In this document: positions 50,550-58,965 of the stretch, one piece after another
Numbering within the stretch: position 1 is the first letter of the stretch
How the letters are laid out: the number at the start of each line of letters is the position of its first letter
Assembly: GCF_025420585.1 (NCBI RefSeq)
Contig: NZ_JAOEGB010000002.1
Span: forward strand, 186,001 to 250,000
Direction: 5' to 3'
Origin: Planotetraspora sp. A-T 1434
GTDB taxonomy: Bacteria > Actinomycetota > Actinomycetes > Streptosporangiales > Streptosporangiaceae
Length of the DNA stretch: 64,000 nt
Program-made: the position numbers and the translations under genes
Notes under the pieces: generated by a model
What the model saw: only the letters and a program-made list of their open reading frames with translations
What the model was told of the DNA's origin: nothing
The model's database searches: none

Positions 50550-52025
50550 TTAGGTCTGGATGATGGCCGCCTTCTCGCGCGTGTAGGCGAGGACGGCGTC
50601 GTGGCCGTAGCCGCTGTCCTTCACACCCCCGAAGGGCAGCCCTGGAGGCATCTGGCGGAAGGTGTTCACCCACACCGTGCCGCTCTGCAGGTCCCGGATG
50701 AAGCGCTGTGCCCGCCCCAGATCGCGGGTCCACAGCCCGGCGGCCAGGCCGTACGGCGAGTCGTTGGCGATGGCGAGCGCCTCGTCGTCGGTCTCGAACG
50801 GCAGGGCCACGGCGACCGGCCCGAAGATCTCCTCCTGGCAGACCCGCAGGGAGTTGTCGGCCGTCGTGAGGAGCGTCGGCTCGACCCAGTAGCCGCCCGG
50901 CATCGAGGGCACGACCTCGGCTCCCGACCGGCCGCCGAAGACGCGCTCGGCCCCCTCCTTCTCGGCGATCTCCAGGTATCCGGTGACCCGTTCGAACTGC
51001 CCCTCGGACACGATCGGGCCCATCGTGGTGGCCATGTCGAGGGGGTCGGCGAGCGTCACGTCGCCGGCGATGGCCGCGATCCGGCCGATCATCTCGTCCC
51101 AGACCGAGCGGTGGATCAGGATCCGGGATCCGGCGACGCAGACCTGTCCCGCGTTGCCGGTGAAGATCGAGTTGACCGTGACGCCCTGCGCGGCGGCGTC
51201 CAGGTCGGCGTCCGGAAAGACGATGTTGGGCGATTTGCCGCCGAGCTCGAACGTCAGCGGCTTCAGCGCGTCCGCCGACGCGCGGGTGATGACCTGGCCG
51301 GTCTGGGTCGAGCCGGTGAGGCTGATCTTGTTGACGCCGCGGTGCCGCACGAGCGTGTCGCCCACCTCCTCGCCGAGGCCGCTGACGATGTTGAGGACGC
51401 CCGGGGGCAGCACGCCGGCCAGTAGCTCGCCCAGCCGCAGCACGGACGCGGACGCCTGCTCGGCCGGCTTGATGATGACCGTGTTCCCCGCCGCCAGCGC
51501 GTACGCCGCCTTGGCGGAGAACGTCGAGATCGGCGAGTTCCACGGGATGATCCCCAGCACCACGCCGTACGGCTCCCGCCGGGTGAAGCCCCACGAGTCG
51601 GGGCCGAGGATGACGCTCTCCCCCTTGACGGCGTCGATGACCTCGCCGGCGGCGATCTGCCACAGGTAGGTCATCCCCGGCAGGTCTCTATTCAGAGTGT
51701 CGCGGATGATCCGCCCGTTGTCCCGTGTCTCGATCCTGGCCAGCTCCTCCGCGTGCCGGGTGAAGACGTCGGCCACCGCGCGCAGGAAGTGGGCGCGGCC
51801 GAGCGCGGGCATCCCCGCCCACCCCGTAAGGGCCTCGCGGGCGGCGAACACCGCCGCGTCGGCGTCGGGGGCCCCGCTCGCCGGGACGCGGGCCCACACC
51901 TCGCCGGTCGCCGGGTTGACCGAGTCGAGCGTGCGCCCGTCCGCGGCGGCCACCAGCTCGCCGCCGATGAGATTGCGGAACTCCGTGATAGCCCCGGTGA
52001 TGCTCCCGGTGATGCTTTCGGACAT
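50550..52025 (-). CDS. Aldehyde dehydrogenase (NAD(P)+)
   Basis: 491 residues of the ALDH superfamily. The catalytic Glu is in TFELGGKSPNIVF and the nucleophile Cys in GNAGQVCVAGSRILIH; the NAD motif is SLTGSTQTGQVI and the N-terminal part has IIPWNSPISTFSAKAAYALAAGN. The substrate cannot be named. The gene ends at the mirror-image repeat locus H and begins just below a 10-bp repeat that trails the ligase gene. Start ATG 52025. Confidence 0.92.
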   Translation of the reverse strand: MSESITGSITGAITEFRNLIGGELVAAADGRTLDSVNPATGEVWARVPASGAPDADAAVFAAREALTGWAGMPALGRAHFLRAVADVFTRHAEELARIETRDNGRIIRDTLNRDLPGMTYLWQIAAGEVIDAVKGESVILGPDSWGFTRREPYGVVLGIIPWNSPISTFSAKAAYALAAGNTVIIKPAEQASASVLRLGELLAGVLPPGVLNIVSGLGEEVGDTLVRHRGVNKISLTGSTQTGQVITRASADALKPLTFELGGKSPNIVFPDADLDAAAQGVTVNSIFTGNAGQVCVAGSRILIHRSVWDEMIGRIAAIAGDVTLADPLDMATTMGPIVSEGQFERVTGYLEIAEKEGAERVFGGRSGAEVVPSMPGGYWVEPTLLTTADNSLRVCQEEIFGPVAVALPFETDDEALAIANDSPYGLAAGLWTRDLGRAQRFIRDLQSGTVWVNTFRQMPPGLPFGGVKDSGYGHDAVLAYTREKAAIIQT

Positions 52026-52117
52026 GCCACACTCCCGCGTCAGCCGTACGGAACGAGACCGTTACCAGCACCAAGCGTACGCTTGCTCGGGTCGCGAGGC
52101 CATCCGGGACCTGTCCG

Positions 52118-52172
52118 GGCTATGGGCCTATCCGGAGCTATCCGGGCCTATCCGGACCTATCCGGGCCTATC
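52118..52172 (-). repeat. 10-bp GATAGGCCCG repeats at the ligase 3' end
   Basis: On the minus strand GATAG(G/C)(C/T)CCG is repeated about five times head to tail directly after the ligC coding region; the ligC stop codon is the TAG in the first copy. The repeat lies between ligC and the aldehyde dehydrogenase promoter. Confidence 0.75.
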
Positions 52173-53277
52173 GCCGCAGGATGTCGTCGATCTCGAAGAC
52201 GACGGGCCTTTCGAGCTGCTCGTAGGTGCAGGACTCCGGCGTGCGGTCCGGCCGCCAGCGCCGGAACTGGGCGGTGTGCCGGAACCGGTCGCCCTCCATG
52301 TGGTCGTAGGCGACCTCGATGACCCGCTCGGGCCGGAGCGGGATGAAAGACAGGTCCTTCTTGGCGTTCCACCGCGACACCGCCCCCGGCAGGCGCTGGC
52401 CGTCCGACCCGCCCGCCGCGAACTCGGCCCACGAGCCCCAGGGGTGCTCGCTCAGGTCCTCCATCCGGTACGGCGCGAGCTCCTCAACGAGCTCCTCCCG
52501 CCGCTTCATCGGAAACGACGCGGCCACACCCACGTGGTGCAGGCGGCCGTCGTCCGAGTACAGCCCGAGCAGCAGCGAGCCCACGATCGGGCCGGTCTTG
52601 TGCTCGCGGTAGCCCGCGACGACGCAGTCGGCCGTCCGCTCGTGCTTGACCTTGAACATCACCCGCTTGTCCGGCGTGTACGGAAGCTCCCCCGGCTTGA
52701 CGATGATCCCGTCGAGCCCGGCGCCCTCGAACATGTCGAACCATTCGGCCGCCTGCCGCTCGTCCTGGGTGACGGGTGTGAGCCGTACGGAGCCGCCCGC
52801 CTTGACGACGATCTCCTCCAGGCGCGCCCGCCGCTCGGAGAAAGGCGTCTCCATGAGGTCCTGGTCCCCGAGCGCGAGCAGGTCGAAGGCCACGAACGAC
52901 GCCGGGGTCTGCTCGGAGAGGAGCTTCACCCGCGAGGCCGCCGGGTGGATGCGCTGCTGAAGGACGTCGAAGTTGAGCGACTGCCCCCCGATGACGACGA
53001 TCTCGCCGTCCACGACGCACCGCGGCGGGAGCTCGTTCCTGACCGCCTCCACCAGCTCGGGGAAGTAGCGCGTGAACGGCCGCTCGTTGCGGCTGCCCAG
53101 GTAGACCTCGTCGCCGTCGCGGAACACGATGCAGCGGAAGCCGTCCCACTTGGGCTCGTAGTAGAGCGAGCCGTCCTGGGGCGGCATGCCCTTGACCGCC
53201 TTGGCCAGCATCGGCGCGACGGGCGGCTGGACCGGCAGGTTCAGCCCGATAGGAAGGGGCTCAGGCGGAAGGTTCAT
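52168..53277 (-). CDS. ligC: ATP-dependent DNA ligase, LigC type
   Basis: 369 residues. Catalytic Lys in YEPKWDGFRCIVF (KWDG motif I) about residue 43, motif III FVAFDLLALGD, motif IV GAGLDGIIVKPG, motif V MFKVKHERTADCVV. The OB-fold domain ends at VFEIDDILRR. It is a short LigC-type ligase used in non-homologous or base-excision repair in actinobacteria. ATG 53277 follows AGAGGTGG; it overlaps the previous gene by 17 bases. Confidence 0.92.
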   Translation of the reverse strand: MNLPPEPLPIGLNLPVQPPVAPMLAKAVKGMPPQDGSLYYEPKWDGFRCIVFRDGDEVYLGSRNERPFTRYFPELVEAVRNELPPRCVVDGEIVVIGGQSLNFDVLQQRIHPAASRVKLLSEQTPASFVAFDLLALGDQDLMETPFSERRARLEEIVVKAGGSVRLTPVTQDERQAAEWFDMFEGAGLDGIIVKPGELPYTPDKRVMFKVKHERTADCVVAGYREHKTGPIVGSLLLGLYSDDGRLHHVGVAASFPMKRREELVEELAPYRMEDLSEHPWGSWAEFAAGGSDGQRLPGAVSRWNAKKDLSFIPLRPERVIEVAYDHMEGDRFRHTAQFRRWRPDRTPESCTYEQLERPVVFEIDDILRR

Positions 53278-53989
53278 CGCCCACCTCTCTGACATATCTG
53301 CAGAAGAGGAAGCCATCCTCTTCGAGGACCTGTGCGAGCACCATCGGGCTCGGCGACGCCACGCCGTTCAGGATGCGGGCGGCGTCGCCGCCGACCAGTT
53401 GCGGGCTGATCGTGAGGCAGAGCTCGTCGACCAGCCCGGCGGCGGCGAGCTGGGCGTTGATCCGCGGGCCGCCCTCGCACAGGATCCCGCTCAGCCCGCG
53501 CTCGCGCAGCTCCCGCACGGCTGTCGCCATGTCGACCCGGTCGTCCCCCGCGATGATCACCCTGGCGTTCCTGGCCGCCTCCTCACGGCGGTCCTTCGGC
53601 GCCGACTCCGTCGTGATGACGATCGTCCGCGCGTACGGCTCGGCCTCTGTGAACAGCGGACTCCCGAGGTCGAGGTCCAGCCGCCGGGTGATGACGGCGA
53701 TCGGCGGCGCGGGCGTCCGCCCCGCCCGCATGGCGAGCCAGGACTCGCGCGGGCGGGCCGGGCCGTACCCCTCGGTGCGGACGGTGGCCGCGCCGGCGAC
53801 CACCACGTCCGCGAGGCCGCGCAGGACTCCGAAGATCCGCTTGTCCGCCTTACTGGAGAGGCCGCCGGACAGCCCCTTGAGCCACGCCGCGCCGTCGGCG
53901 CTGGTCACCATGTTCAGCCGCAGCCACTCCTGGCGCGGCGGGGTGTAGGCGGCGACGAGATCGGGCTCGTCCTGGACGTCGGGATGCAT
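53261..53989 (-). CDS. RibD C-terminal-like reductase family protein
   Basis: 242 residues of the RibD_C (dihydrofolate-reductase-like) family: LRLNMVTSADGAAWLKG, VLRGLADVVVAGAATVRTEGYGP, GILCEGGPRINAQLAAAGLVDELCLTISPQLVGG. Homologues are annotated pyrimidine reductase family proteins; RibD_C reduces a ribityl intermediate of riboflavin synthesis. No other riboflavin gene is nearby, so the true substrate is uncertain. ATG 53989 is preferred. Confidence 0.85.
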   Translation of the reverse strand: MHPDVQDEPDLVAAYTPPRQEWLRLNMVTSADGAAWLKGLSGGLSSKADKRIFGVLRGLADVVVAGAATVRTEGYGPARPRESWLAMRAGRTPAPPIAVITRRLDLDLGSPLFTEAEPYARTIVITTESAPKDRREEAARNARVIIAGDDRVDMATAVRELRERGLSGILCEGGPRINAQLAAAGLVDELCLTISPQLVGGDAARILNGVASPSPMVLAQVLEEDGFLFCRYVREVGDEPSA

Positions 53990-54079
53990 GCGGCGCACGC
54001 CCTCTACAGTGGCACACCGCCCCGACAAACCCGCCGCGCGGGCAAGCTCGGAGCTCAGATCCGAGGAGGCAGGCTGCCG

Positions 54080-54530
54080 TCAAGCACGCCTGCTTTCCGA
54101 TCGAGTACCTCCTGAACGCGGGTGAAACCGTTCAATACACCGGGCTGCCTTTGGAAAGATTTTCTTGACCACGTTGAGAAGGGTCTCCAAGTCGGCGGCA
54201 AGGTGACGTTGATGAATCGGCTCACAGTGCGCGATACGGTTCCGAAGCAACCGAATATGGAACACGTCCCCATGAAGCGGTCCCGGAACGCCCGAATGCC
54301 CCAGAAAGGCATGGCGGAGAACGGGCCGCCAAAGATGCGACTCATAATTATGGCGCCTGCCCAGCAAATGCGACCAAAATCCGAGGGACAGCGCGGCTAC
54401 GACGTCGTCGGGACCAGGTGTCGGGCTCCGGTGACTTGACGCCGAAGCCTCCACTGGCCGTCAGATAAGGGCTCAGCCTCCCGGGAGAGATCACATCCGC
54501 GATGCGCTTCTCGACCCATGCCAAAAGTCT
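54080..54530 (-). pseudogene. Abi-family abortive-infection gene remnant
   Basis: The C-terminal half of an Abi-like protein is readable on the minus strand from about 54415 to 54080: VVAALSLGFWSHLLGRRHN, RHAFLGHSGVPG, LRNRIAHCEPIH and LAADLETLLNVV. A piece of the N terminus is seen upstream in another frame (54530 to about 54455): LLAWVEKRIADVISPGRLSPYLTASGG. The middle part, which should carry some 50-80 residues, is missing and the frame has shifted. So it is a gene with a deletion and frameshift, probably inactive. Abi-type proteins give phage exclusion. The patch is less GC-rich than its neighbours. Confidence 0.7.
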
Positions 54531-54565
54531 GGGCGGCCTTACCCGAAGTAGTACATCATCGGGCT

Positions 54566-54850
54566 ATGGCGAAAATCTTGGCAGGGATCGGCACAATCCT
54601 CCTGATAGCAGGCCTGCTGACCGGCTACATCCCGGTGTCGTACGGGGTCACGTGCGGGTCGGCGTTCCTGGAAAGCCCAGAGGGCTCCGCAGCCACACAA
54701 GCCTGTGACGGCCTTCGCAGCGTGGTCCGCGTCCCCGCATTGGTCTTTCTGGCCATCGCCGTCATTCTCTTGCTCGCCGCCCTAATTGAGTTCTTGCGAA
54801 GCCCCGCTGGCGGCGAGCGCGGACCAAAGGAAGCCCCAGCCAAGAGTTGA
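54566..54850 (+). CDS. Small membrane protein, 94 aa
   Basis: Two hydrophobic segments (MAKILAGIGTILLIAGLLTGYIP at the N terminus and VVRVPALVFLAIAVILLLAALIEFL near 55-79) flank a short extracytoplasmic loop with two Cys (VTCGSAF, TQACDGL). The C terminus is charged. The family is not recognised. It lies next to the Abi remnant and is divergent from it. ATG 54566 is chosen because the upstream ATG at 54518 lies in the remnant. Confidence 0.6.
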   Translation: MAKILAGIGTILLIAGLLTGYIPVSYGVTCGSAFLESPEGSAATQACDGLRSVVRVPALVFLAIAVILLLAALIEFLRSPAGGERGPKEAPAKS

Positions 54851-55013
54851 ACAGCGAGAGAGCCCTGCCATAGGGCCGGGCCACGTGACTGATTACCTCC
54901 AGGTCTCTACGACAGCGGGCAGCCGGCTACGCCTGGTGCGTCGGCCGTGGTAACCGCGGTGGCGATGTCCCGGCGATGTCCCGGCGATGCCGCCCCGGCC
55001 TCCGCAGGATCTT
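54851..55013. other. Short spacer, nothing recognised
   Basis: Convergent region between the small membrane protein and the acetyltransferase; a short direct repeat (GCGATGTCCCG twice) is all that stands out. Confidence 0.4.
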
Positions 55014-55469
55014 TCAGAGGGCTCGCGTCATGAACACGCTGTGTGGGTCGGGTCGATAATCGGCGAAGGGCTCGCAGTAGCCGAACCCGAATTTCTCATA
55101 CAGCTTCCTGGCGGGCAGGAAGAACTCGGCTCCGCCGGTCTCGAGGCTCAGCCGAGTGAAGCCCATGCGCCTGGCTTCGGTGATGATGTGCTCCAGCAGC
55201 AAGGACGCGACCCCGCTTCGCTTGCGCGTCGACGCGGTGCGCATCGACTTCAGCTCGGCGTGACCGGCGTCCAGCCTCTTGATCGCACCACAGCCCACCA
55301 GGGTGTCGCCGTCTATGACCGACCAAAACGTGACCTCGGGCTGACGAAGCCCGTCGAGATCCAGAGCGTGCTTGCTCTCCAGGGGAGTGATGGACCGCAT
55401 CTCCCGGATGTGCTCTTCAAGGAGCGTGGCGATCTCGGAGCCGGACAGGTCGTCAACGACGATTTTCAT
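55014..55469 (-). CDS. GNAT family N-acetyltransferase
   Basis: 151 residues with the GNAT fold. KSMRTASTRKRSGVASLLLEHIITEARRMG carries the acetyl-CoA pyrophosphate loop (R-x-x-G-x-G/A-like: RKRSGVA), and YEKFGFGYCEPF the C-terminal tyrosine region. The substrate is unknown. ATG 55469 is chosen; its GGAGAG is somewhat distant. Confidence 0.88.
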   Translation of the reverse strand: MKIVVDDLSGSEIATLLEEHIREMRSITPLESKHALDLDGLRQPEVTFWSVIDGDTLVGCGAIKRLDAGHAELKSMRTASTRKRSGVASLLLEHIITEARRMGFTRLSLETGGAEFFLPARKLYEKFGFGYCEPFADYRPDPHSVFMTRAL

Positions 55470-55550
55470 CGGTGCTCGCTTCTCTCCAGGGATTTTGGGC
55501 AATGCGGACTTCAGGTCAGGCTACTCAGGCGTCATGCGGCCACGGTTGTA

Positions 55551-56555
55551 TCACTCGCTGCCAGATGGCCTTGCCTTGGACGGTTGGACGCGCTTGGGCT
55601 CGCCGGGCATCTTGGGGTAGTTCGGCGGGTACGGCATGTCGCCCCGGCCGTCAGCCTCGTACCACTCCAGGAGCGTGTCGATGGTGAACGCCTGGTCGTC
55701 GATCGCCTGGTGGACGTCGCCCAGCTTGGCGAACCGCTCCGGCATGGTCCTGATGTCGAAGTCGCGGGGGTCGCAACCGGCGAGCTCGTCCCAGGTCACC
55801 GGCGCCGAGACCAGGGCGTCCGGCCGGGCGCGGACCGAGTAGGCGGCGACCACCGTGCGGTCCCTGGCGTTCTGGTTGTAGTCGATGAAGACCTTCTCGC
55901 CCCGCTCCTCCTTCCACCAGGCCGTCGTCGCGAGGTCGGGCAGGCGCCGCTCCACCTCACGGGCGAAGGCGATCGCGGCGTACCGCACCTCGGTGAAGGT
56001 CCAGCGGGGCGCGATGCGGACGTTGACGTGGATGCCGCGGTTGCCGGAGGTCTTCGGGAAGCCCTCCATGCCGAGCTCGGCGAGCATCTCCCGGGCGGCG
56101 AAGGCCACCTTCCTGGCCTCGTCGAAACCGGTGCCCGGCTGCGGGTCGATGTCGATGCGCAACTCGTCGGGGTGGTCGAGGTCGGGCCGGCGCGCGGGCC
56201 AGGGGTGGAAGTCGATCGTGCCGAGGTTCGCGCACCAGGCGAGCGCGGCGACCTCCGTCGGGCAGAAGGCGTCGGCCGAGCGCCCGCTGGGGAACGTCAC
56301 CGTGACGGTCTCGATCCAGTCGGGGTGCTTGGGCATCCGCTTCTGGTAGATCGCCTCCGATTCGACGCCGTCCGGGTGCCGCTTGAGGTAGGTCGGCCGG
56401 TCCCGGACGGCGCGGAGCGCGCCCTCCCCGACGCTCACGTAGTACTCCACCAGGTCCCGCTTGGTGGCCCCGATGGCGGGGAAGTAGATTTTGTCCGGGT
56501 TGGTGACCTTGACGGTGCGCCCGTTGACGTCGAGTTCGATGTACGGCGAAGCCAT
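55551..56555 (-). CDS. LigD-type polymerase domain protein (PolD)
   Basis: 334 residues, a stand-alone LigD-type primase-polymerase (AEP) domain: VKVTNPDKIYFPAIGATKRDLVEYY at the N terminus, the metal-binding pair DELRIDIDPQPGTGFDEA, FPKTSGNRGIHVNVRI (SGNRG-H motif) and VFIDYNQNARDRTVVAAYSVR. It fills gaps with ribonucleotides in non-homologous end joining. The start is ATG 56555; TAGTGT just upstream may be a -10 for a leaderless mRNA. The ligase LigC gene is 2.3 kb away, but there is no Ku gene in the window. Confidence 0.9.
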   Translation of the reverse strand: MASPYIELDVNGRTVKVTNPDKIYFPAIGATKRDLVEYYVSVGEGALRAVRDRPTYLKRHPDGVESEAIYQKRMPKHPDWIETVTVTFPSGRSADAFCPTEVAALAWCANLGTIDFHPWPARRPDLDHPDELRIDIDPQPGTGFDEARKVAFAAREMLAELGMEGFPKTSGNRGIHVNVRIAPRWTFTEVRYAAIAFAREVERRLPDLATTAWWKEERGEKVFIDYNQNARDRTVVAAYSVRARPDALVSAPVTWDELAGCDPRDFDIRTMPERFAKLGDVHQAIDDQAFTIDTLLEWYEADGRGDMPYPPNYPKMPGEPKRVQPSKARPSGSE

Positions 56556-56973
56556 GGTTCGGACACTACCCGGGAAGAGGGGGTCCGTCCCGGGCTGCCA
56601 ACGGCGGCCGGACCGGGAGCTCCCGCGAGCTCTCCCGCTTTCGTGGCGCGGAGCTCGGGTCGCGGAACGCGCGGCGCGCGTGACGCGCTCGCTGCGATCG
56701 CGACGGGACGGACCACAACGGGCCACCCGTGGGGCGGCATCCTCTTGCCGCCCGGCGGCGCCCAGCACGGGTAGGGCGCGTCGCCGCCATGACGGCGGGA
56801 CGGGCTGCCTTCCCCCTCAGGGAGGACGATCAGCCCCCTCATCAGTGAAGACGCCAAAAGAACGGCGAAAGGATGCTTCGCCCGAAAGAACTCTTGCGGG
56901 AAGATCCCCCGGGTCCATGTGGTTCTCAGTACGTAATCCCCGAGAGGGGCCGCCACGCTTAGGCTGGTGAACC
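56556..56973. other. Spacer between polD and msrB
   Basis: About 420 bases without a recognisable gene. GGGCGGC-N8-GCCGCCC near 56734-56756 is a GC hairpin. CTTAGGCT shortly before the msrB ATG may be a -10 box. No repeat cores and no RNA gene are seen. Confidence 0.5.
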
Positions 56974-57375
56974 ATGGACAAGGTCATCAAGAGCGACGCC
57001 GAGTGGCGGGCGCAGTTGTCGCCCGAGGAGTTCCGCGTCCTCCGGCAGGCGGGGACCGAGCGCCCCTTCAGCGGCGAGTACGTCGACACCAAGACGGTGG
57101 GCGTCTACTCCTGTCGCGCCTGCGGCGCCGAACTGTTCCGCTCGGACACGAAGTTCGACTCGCACTGCGGATGGCCGTCGTTCTTCGAGCCGTCGAAGTC
57201 CGAGGCCGTGACGCTCCTGGAGGACGACTCGCTCGGCATGAGGCGGGTGGAGGTCCGCTGCGCCCGGTGCGACTCGCACCTCGGGCACGTCTTCCACGGT
57301 GAGGGCTACCCCACTCCCACCGACGACCGGTACTGCATCAACTCCGTCTCCCTGACCCTGGAGCCCGCCGGGTAG
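56974..57375 (+). CDS. msrB: Peptide-methionine (R)-S-oxide reductase
   Basis: 133 residues, full MsrB. Zinc cysteines are in [11 protein letters not shown] and [14 protein letters not shown]; the catalytic Cys is in RYCINSVSL and the substrate pocket in [12 protein letters not shown]. It reduces methionine-R-sulfoxide with thioredoxin. The ATG lies 12 bases after a TTAGGCT sequence that may be the -10, so the leader is very short. Confidence 0.96.
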   Translation: MDKVIKSDAEWRAQLSPEEFRVLRQAGTERPFSGEYVDTKTVGVYSCRACGAELFRSDTKFDSHCGWPSFFEPSKSEAVTLLEDDSLGMRRVEVRCARCDSHLGHVFHGEGYPTPTDDRYCINSVSLTLEPAG

Positions 57376-57393
57376 GACGGGCTCACGGAGTGA

Positions 57394-57975
57394 TCACTTC
57401 GGCTTGGGCGCGCTGACCCGGCAGTCGGTGTCGTCCGGGCCGAGGATGTTCGCGAGCACCGGGTTCCCGTTCTCGCCGAACTCGGCCTGGACGAAGACCA
57501 CGGGGTTCGGCTCCCCCTGCTCGGACAGGTACTCCAGCCCGCGCTTGCACAGCGTGATGGCGGACTTGGAGTTGCCCGCGTCCTCCGGCAGGCTCGTGTA
57601 GATCCGCAGGTATCGGCCCGTCGTCCGGATGTCCCGCACCTTGGCGGCCGGCCCGTCCTTCCACTTGCCGCGGAAGTAGGCCACCGCCTTGTTGTCGGTG
57701 TACTTCGACGGGCCCGATGCCTTCTTCGCGGCCTTCTCCGTCTTCTCTCCGGTGTCCACGCTGGCCACGGTCAGCTCGCCCGCCGGGCTGCTCGACGGCA
57801 CGGGCGCGAAAGCCGTACCCGCCGGGGCCGCGGAGCCCGGATGGGTCAGCTGACCGGCGACCACCAGCGCCCCCGCCGTGAAGGCCGCGACCCCCAGAGA
57901 AACCTCAACCACTCGTGCCCTGGCCCGCCTTTTCCGGCGGCGCCCCCTGGAACGTGCCAGACCCGTCGACACCAT
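57394..57975 (-). CDS. Hypothetical membrane-anchored protein, 193 aa
   Basis: A basic start (MVSTGLARSRGRRRKRRARARV) is followed by a hydrophobic segment (about 22-42, VEVSLGVAAFTAGALVVAG), then a Pro/Ser/Lys linker and an outer domain of about 110 residues with two Cys (ITLCKRG, TDCRVSA) likely to form a disulfide. The type II anchor orientation places the domain outside. No family is recognised. Confidence 0.72.
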   Translation of the reverse strand: MVSTGLARSRGRRRKRRARARVVEVSLGVAAFTAGALVVAGQLTHPGSAAPAGTAFAPVPSSSPAGELTVASVDTGEKTEKAAKKASGPSKYTDNKAVAYFRGKWKDGPAAKVRDIRTTGRYLRIYTSLPEDAGNSKSAITLCKRGLEYLSEQGEPNPVVFVQAEFGENGNPVLANILGPDDTDCRVSAPKPK

Positions 57976-58143
57976 GCCTCACTCGAACGCGGAGATCCCG
58001 TCACAGTATGGCAAAGACATGGCGATCACACGACCGTTTCCGACATTCCGCGCAAGATAGCCCATCGATGTCCCGTTAGAAGGGGAAATCTTCCCTGCTC
58101 CCGGCACTGCCGCGATAAGTCGACAGAGACCTCAACAGGGATC

Positions 58144-58761
58144 TCAGTACAGCCGGCGGAAGGTCCCGTAGTGATCGGTGGTGTACCAGGTGGAGTACCT
58201 CCCGGCCCAATCGCGGTGGTGGAGATCGACGACGATCCGGTAGGCGTCTCTATGGGCGTTCCGCGGGCGGCTGTGCATGTCGTACTCGTAGTACGCAGGG
58301 CGATCGTAAGCCCCTCCCGGCGGGAGCAGCCCTTCACGGTTCCGGAACGCGCCCCCGGAGTTCCAGTAGCCGTGTCCGACCGCCCACACATGCCGGTACT
58401 TCGGAAATCCCAGGGCGGCCGCCCAGCCGTACGCGCGGATCGCGTCATCGCGGCCGTCGCTCCGGGTAACCGGCACGAACGCGGTCCCCGGTGTGGCCCC
58501 GCCCCGCGCGACGGCCTGCGCGACGGCCTGCGCGGGCACCGGCATGGGCACCGGAGTGGGCACCGGCATGAGGGTGGCCGCCTGTACGGCCGCCGCCCCG
58601 CCGAGCGTGCCCGTGATCAGAGCCGTCACGAGAGCCGTCACGAGAGCCGTCACGGGTCCGAGCACGAGCGTGAGCATCCGACTGAGCACCTGGCTGAGCA
58701 CCTGGCTGGGCACCCGGCTGGGCACGAGCTTCAGCGTGAGGACGATTCGCCTGCGCCGCAT
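58144..58761 (-). CDS. Secreted guanyl-specific ribonuclease (RNase Sa/N1 family)
   Basis: 205 residues. An N-terminal hydrophobic export region carries expanded repeats (VPSQVLSQVLSRM, VTALVTALVTALITG); then a spacer; then an RNase N1/Sa domain at the C terminus with the catalytic Glu in YYEYDMHS, Arg in DAYRIVVD and His in TTDHYGTF. FRNREGLLP is the family strand before the Glu. Such enzymes cut RNA at guanosine. ATG 58761 has AAGGAAC at a good distance; upstream codons are less likely. A barstar-like gene lies 1.4 kb away on the same strand. Confidence 0.82.
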   Translation of the reverse strand: MRRRRIVLTLKLVPSRVPSQVLSQVLSRMLTLVLGPVTALVTALVTALITGTLGGAAAVQAATLMPVPTPVPMPVPAQAVAQAVARGGATPGTAFVPVTRSDGRDDAIRAYGWAAALGFPKYRHVWAVGHGYWNSGGAFRNREGLLPPGGAYDRPAYYEYDMHSRPRNAHRDAYRIVVDLHHRDWAGRYSTWYTTDHYGTFRRLY

Positions 58762-58965
58762 TCCGTTCCTTCCGTCCGGCGGCAGAGATGGACCACACCG
58801 GGGGTCGAGACCCCGGTGCGGTGGCCGCGTACGCTCATCCGACCGCATCAGAGGGAACGGAGGCGACGGCGACGTGAGCGAGAAGGGCAACCCATGGCAG
58901 ACGCCCATGCGGCCCATTAACTCATGCGGCCCATTAGGCGTTCGTGGACGCTGTCGCGCCGCGGG

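Noticed and set aside
58874-58920. Short frame MSEKGNPWQTPMRPI
   Set aside because: Only 15 codons, no clear ribosome binding site, and nothing downstream that it would regulate in sense orientation.
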